Shown: positions 54,801 through 60,800 of the stretch, one piece after another
How positions within the stretch are numbered: the stretch's first letter is position 1
Layout: each line of letters starts with the position of its first letter
Assembly: GCF_004210375.1 (NCBI RefSeq)
Contig: NC_134831.1
Location: 372,001-436,000 of the forward strand
Length of the DNA stretch: 64,000 nt
Source of the DNA: Tachypleus tridentatus
Lineage: Eukaryota > Arthropoda > Merostomata > Xiphosura > Limulidae
Direction of reading: 5' to 3'
Notes under the pieces: model-generated
Seen by the model: only the letters and a program-made list of their open reading frames with translations
The model's database searches: none
Told to the model about the DNA's origin: nothing
Made by a program: the position numbers and the translations under genes

Positions 54801-57800
54801 ACAAATACAAAAATATACCCTACCCGTGTAAACTTTAATAATAACAAATGCTCACAAAAATACGCCCCAATCGTGTAACCTTTAATAATAACAAATACTT
54901 AAAAATATATACCCTAACCGTGCAAGATTTGTTGATATAACAACCAATGATAAACAACCTTTTTTTGGAAAATTAGTCCTTAGGCTTTGGTAGCAGTGAG
55001 ATAGGAATAAAATATTTTTCTATAACAAGCTACACTAACTAAAGATAGTAATAGAATATCTTCCATATAAAAATGCAGTACCAAGTAACTACGTAACACT
55101 GGACATATACATACCATGTTTTCAAGGGCAGCTCTTGCCAGGCTTTGTCTTTTCTGTTTTGGTTGAATATTGAAGATGGCGTTGGCTTTCATGTTGGCTA
55201 GAACAGTAAAGATGGCGTTTCGCATGGACTTGTCACTTTCTCTGATGGCTTTTTCACTGTTGGCAACATTTGATAAATACACGATATATTGGCATGTTTG
55301 AATAAAATCAGCATGTTAGTCAGTTACAGTATGAGCTACATTGTATAGAAGATACACCAGTAACGACATAAAATTATTTATAATGTGAGTTAGGGTGTAC
55401 AGGATAAAATTGTCTTAGTGAAAATAAGCAGTAATATTATATCGTGATGAAGAGTTTTGTTTTAAGTAACAGATCTTTACCTTTATGGCTGAAATTTATT
55501 TCTTTTAACTATTGAATGATCTGTAAGAAAATAAACCAAATATTGTACTTGTATAAGTTGTCAACCGAGGTGACTAGAATGTTGGTAATTAGTTGATAAC
55601 CATGATAATTATTATCTTGGTGGTATATCTAGCCATAATATAAGCAGGATTATAAATTAAGAGACAAATACGTGATTACAATTTGAGTGATCACGTGGTA
55701 TACCTAGCCATAACATAAGCAGGATTATAAATTAAGAGACAAATATGCGATCATAATCCGAGTTATCACGTGGTATATCGAGACATAATATAAGCAGGGT
55801 TATAAATTAAGAAACAAATATGTGATTACAATCTGAGTTATCACGTGGTATATCTAGCCATAATATAAGCAGGATTATAAATTAAGAGACAAATATGTGA
55901 TTACAATCTGAGTTATCACGTGGTATATCGAGCCATAATATAAGCAGGGTTATAAATTAAGATACAAATACGTGATTACAATTTGAGTGTCTCTATGAGA
56001 GTGACTTGAATTGACAAAAAGAGTATTATTAGGTGATAATAGCAAACATTATCCAGTTTTAGATCTTAACTCATAATTTTAATGGTGAACATGATCATAA
56101 TACGGTGGATGATTCCGACCAGGAGCTAAGTGACCACAAGAGCACCCGTGGCGACCCCGCGACTGTGTGAGTAAGTTGAGTGACCACAACGATACCTGTG
56201 GCGACCACCCGAATATATGAATGAGCCAAGTGACCATAAGGACAACCTGACGATCCCGAAACTGTATTAATGAGCTAAGATACCACAAGGACTATCGTGG
56301 CGACTGCATGAATAATTACGACACAATTTAAACCTTCTAGACAATTACTGCAATGCCAAACTTGGCCACAACAGTGACGTTCTCTGGAATAGGTGTCACG
56401 TGATTTGAAAAAGTAGTGAATTCAGACTCTGTATACTGTTGGTTGACGGTTAACATTGCATGACATCAGCATTCCCGATTATGGAAATTCCCCGTCTGAC
56501 GACCTTACCTGAATGTTGACGCTACTATTGCTCCTCCTATAGCAAAAACGTCTCCCGGAGAAAGAAAGTTTAGTATCTCTTGTTCACCCAAATTCCTGTT
56601 TTCGGACATCATCTGGAGATATTCTTTCAGCTTCATGCTGAGGCAACCCGTCTATAGAATACAGATATCGTTAATATGACGTTATAAAGTCACTATCTAT
56701 ATGTTTACTGGGAGAACAATATCATTATTTTACCCTTTTCTTAAGACAAAATAATTATTCGTTATATTTATCGATGGGCGAGAGTCATTATCTAATATTT
56801 TATTTATTCGTTTTCCTTAAACGTTGTTTGCTTAATATGTGAACTTAGAAACCTTATCAACAAGGAGAATATGCAATTGCACATCTAATCTAATCAAACT
56901 TGACCAAAGCTAACCTAATCTAATCCGTTTATTATCATGTAAGAACTTAACACCTGTTGTGGCAAAGCGTACTGGTCAAGTTGTGAGGATATTGATTCCA
57001 GTATGTTCATCACGTTGCTGGCATTAATACTCTCGATCCAGCGACACGGAACTCTGGGTAGGTATCGAATATCTGTTCTAGAAGAGGAAGAAGTCATTAA
57101 TTAACAATTTGTACGCAGATGCACGGAAATAACGTAACATAGAAATACATCGTAAATAAGAGCTTCGTGAACACAAACTACTTTTTCTTGAAAGTACAGG
57201 GAATAATTATGGAAAAAAAACATGTTTCTTGTTAACACAGAACAAATCAACTTAGTTTCGTTATTTGTACTTACATGTGATTATACGTTTGTACAGTTTT
57301 TGTATTGCTAACTAATACGAATTAAATGGAAAATAAATGTTGACTGACTTGGCGTAAGATTTCTATAGCAAGGTATAAACGTCAGTTTATGGTGTAATAT
57401 GTAGATATATTGGTTGGTTTTTTGTAATTTAAGCACAAAGTTGCATAATGGAATATATCTGCCCATCACGGGTATCGAAAACCGGTTACTAGCGTTGGAA
57501 CTCCCGCAGACATGCCGCTGTGCTCCTGGGAGGTGGATGCGAGAAGATACGACAAGAAGGTCGTCGTTGTTGTTTTTATTCTGTCAAGCTACGCAATAAT
57601 TCTCTCTACAGCAAGGAATCGAACCCAAGATTTTAACCCTTAAACGTATCGCTGATTAACTGAGGAGAGCAACGAGAACAATGTTACTTTTCTGTACTTT
57701 GAGTATCGGCTTCAAATCCTGTGTATAAATGAATAACCTAAAAGTTGTTATATTTACTGAAACTGTCACTTCATAGTCTCTTAAGATATTGAGAATCGTA

Positions 57801-60800
57801 ATATATTCGGATATTTATAGCACGAACACAGTGAAGACCATACACAAGAAGTTATGACTTTTGATGGTCAGTGTTTGTAAAGCTACTAAAATCTTGTGCT
57901 ACCGTTCCTAATTCCCTGAAACATCAACTCTTATGATCTTCTTTACCAACGACCAGTTGAGCTGACCATAACATAATAACTCCTTCGCGGCTGAAAGGAT
58001 GATCATAAATGCAAAGCGACTGCCCTTACTGTCAAGCCCTGATGGTTAAAAATGGGAAATATTTGTAGATTTATTTTGGCACGAAGGAATTTCTTATTAT
58101 TTTGAACATTTCAGTCCTAGGATTTTAGTGTTGTAAGTTATGTTTGTTTATTTATCATTATTATTGATATATATATCAGTTTTACAATATTACAAAGTAA
58201 CTTTTTGTATATCAGATAAAGAAACAAAAACTGTGTATTTATTTTGTGATATCTATTTAACTAACGTGTTGTGTTCGTTCTTATATAGATTAAAAATAGA
58301 TTAACAGACACATTGAACTGCATTGTTAATCATAGAGAGAAACACATAAAACTGCTTTTGAAAATTTCAGATGACAGCGATAGTATTAGAACTGTTATAC
58401 ATTTTAGATACAATACTCTTCAAAAAAAGAAACGCAAAAGGCAAAATTTGAGACATATTGTTAACAAGTTTATTCCGGGTAGTTCTGTATGACATATGTG
58501 AAACTTTGCACATTCACTGCTGAACATCCAAAGTCTGACTGCAAAGGCGAAGTCCACGCTCACTAGTTGAAGTTTAACGTCACTCAACGTCAATAACGAG
58601 TATGCCCCCCGTGAGCATCAATAACTGCTTGGCATCTCTTGCCCATGGAAGCGATGAGATGACGAATCACATCCTGTGGAATGGTTGTCCACTCAGCCTG
58701 CAAAGCTGCTGCAAGCTGAGGTAGAGTCTGCGGTTGAGATTGTCGCCGTCGCAGACGTCGGTCCAACTCGTCCCAAAGATGTTCGATGGAGTTTAAATCT
58801 GGCGATCTGCAGGGCCAGGGAAGAACGTTTATGTTGTGGTGTCTCAAGAAGACAGTGGTGAGTCGGGCTGTGTGAGGACGGGCGTTGTCATGTTGAAAAA
58901 CGTCGTTGACGTTCACCATGATGAGTTGCACATGGGACCTAAGAATCTCGTCGACGGTTGCGTACGGTCTGACCGAAAATCCTACGCAGCCCTGGTATGG
59001 TCGAGGCAGTAGACGTCGCAGTGGTGGTCCTATCCCGAAGGTGACGTAACCGGATGTAGCGATCTTGTGCGGGCATGGTCACACGAGGTCTGCCGATCGT
59101 GGACGGTCACAAGTTGATCCATGTTGTTGGTGACGATTCCATAGCCTTGTGATGGTGCTTCGGTGGACATTCACAGCTCTGGCAACATCTGATCGATTTT
59201 CGCCTGCTTCCAATGGCGTTGTTGCGTTATGCTTCAGTCAGTCTTGGTGTAACTGTATTGCGTGTCGGTGGCTTAACACTGAGCTATGGAAACCGAGAAC
59301 CCGTTACTTTTATAGGGATTTTGCACATGTTGCACTTGCAGAACATGCAGATCTCTCAAACAAATTTATTGGACACGAATGCGTTTTGGCGAAAAATCCG
59401 ATGTTTTCCTCCGTTTTCAAAGTGCACAACTTTTATTGTCATTTTGGTCTGACAATCAGTGCCTTAGCACGTGTAGCATCACATACTCTGAGCTTGTAAC
59501 GTTATTACATATATTTCTCTTTAAAATAAGAAAAATATCCCTTTTGCGTTTTTTTTTTTGAAGAGTATATATGAACTAATACATATTTATAGAGTATAGA
59601 GCCCAGAATGCTGTGTAAACACTACGTGAGTACAGAAAGTGTCCATAAAAGTAGTCTGCTTAGAGAGTACTCTGATTATACACAAATAACACATGTTTAC
59701 TTACAAAATATTGGAGACATTTTTTGTAGTAATATTCTTATTTCGATATTTGTCTATTACGGCTTGGACCTACAAAAAACAACGAAACACAATTCTGAGT
59801 AAAAAAACACAGGGAAGTACGTATAAAATCCACAAAGATATATAGCACACACATATATTTGTTCACTTAATTACTCGTTGAAAGTGCTGCATATTGTTTT
59901 TGTTTAAATATTTGTTTAAATTAACCTTTTGGTTTTTTCAATAACAACAACAACAACAAAATTATTATTTTTATTTTTTAAGTAGTAACTACAGAGATGC
60001 CAACTATTTCAAATGACTGAGTGTAATGATTGTAGACAGAGCCCGTACAGATATCGTACAACCACTGGATAGAGTTTTGAGTCATCTAAGTCTGTGGACC
60101 CATCTGTGGCGAAACTGTAAACACTGTTAGTAAGTATGCTTGAAATCATTTTGTCATCTTCACAACCCAACATTTGTACAATGGCTGTAGTTTTGGTTCC
60201 AGCACAGTCATATATTTTCCCTATATCAGAGTCTGGGAACATTTTTCTGCATGATCGGCTACAGCTAGGGGTAAATATGAGCCATGACGTGAACATCACT
60301 TCTACATTTATGGTTTCATATTCTGAATTTTTATTCATAAATGTCGTTATCTGCATCGTTTTTGTCTTCGCCTCAGCCTTTTGTTGGTGGGATGCTGATT
60401 TTGTATATTCGGAACAATCATTTATCCTGTCATGCGCCACAGAAAAATCGATGTGACAAACTGTACAAAACGCATGACTGTCACTGACTTTTGATGCAAT
60501 GACCGGATATTTTGCTCTATACTCTTTCTTAAATTTTTGATTCACAGATTTAGTCCTTTTAGATTTGCCAGAAACAAGACATTCTGGTGAACGAGGTATC
60601 TTTTTTTCCATCTTTGAACGATCGCAATGGTGTTTCTATGCTGCTTAGAAAACAAGAAATACCCATCTACGTGAGCGCTGATTGGCTGACAAGCATGGAT
60701 GACGTAACTATGGATTGCCTTACATACCCAGTATGGAGAAGCACCGCACTCAAACTATTGGTAGACGTCGGAGATACCTAATGGTTAACGTACGGACTCT

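Noticed and set aside
57265-57330. Candidate missing exon before a good GTAAGT donor on the - strand
   Set aside because: Every frame hits stops within a short distance of the available acceptors, and the remaining tiny exons give the wrong phase or no family resemblance.
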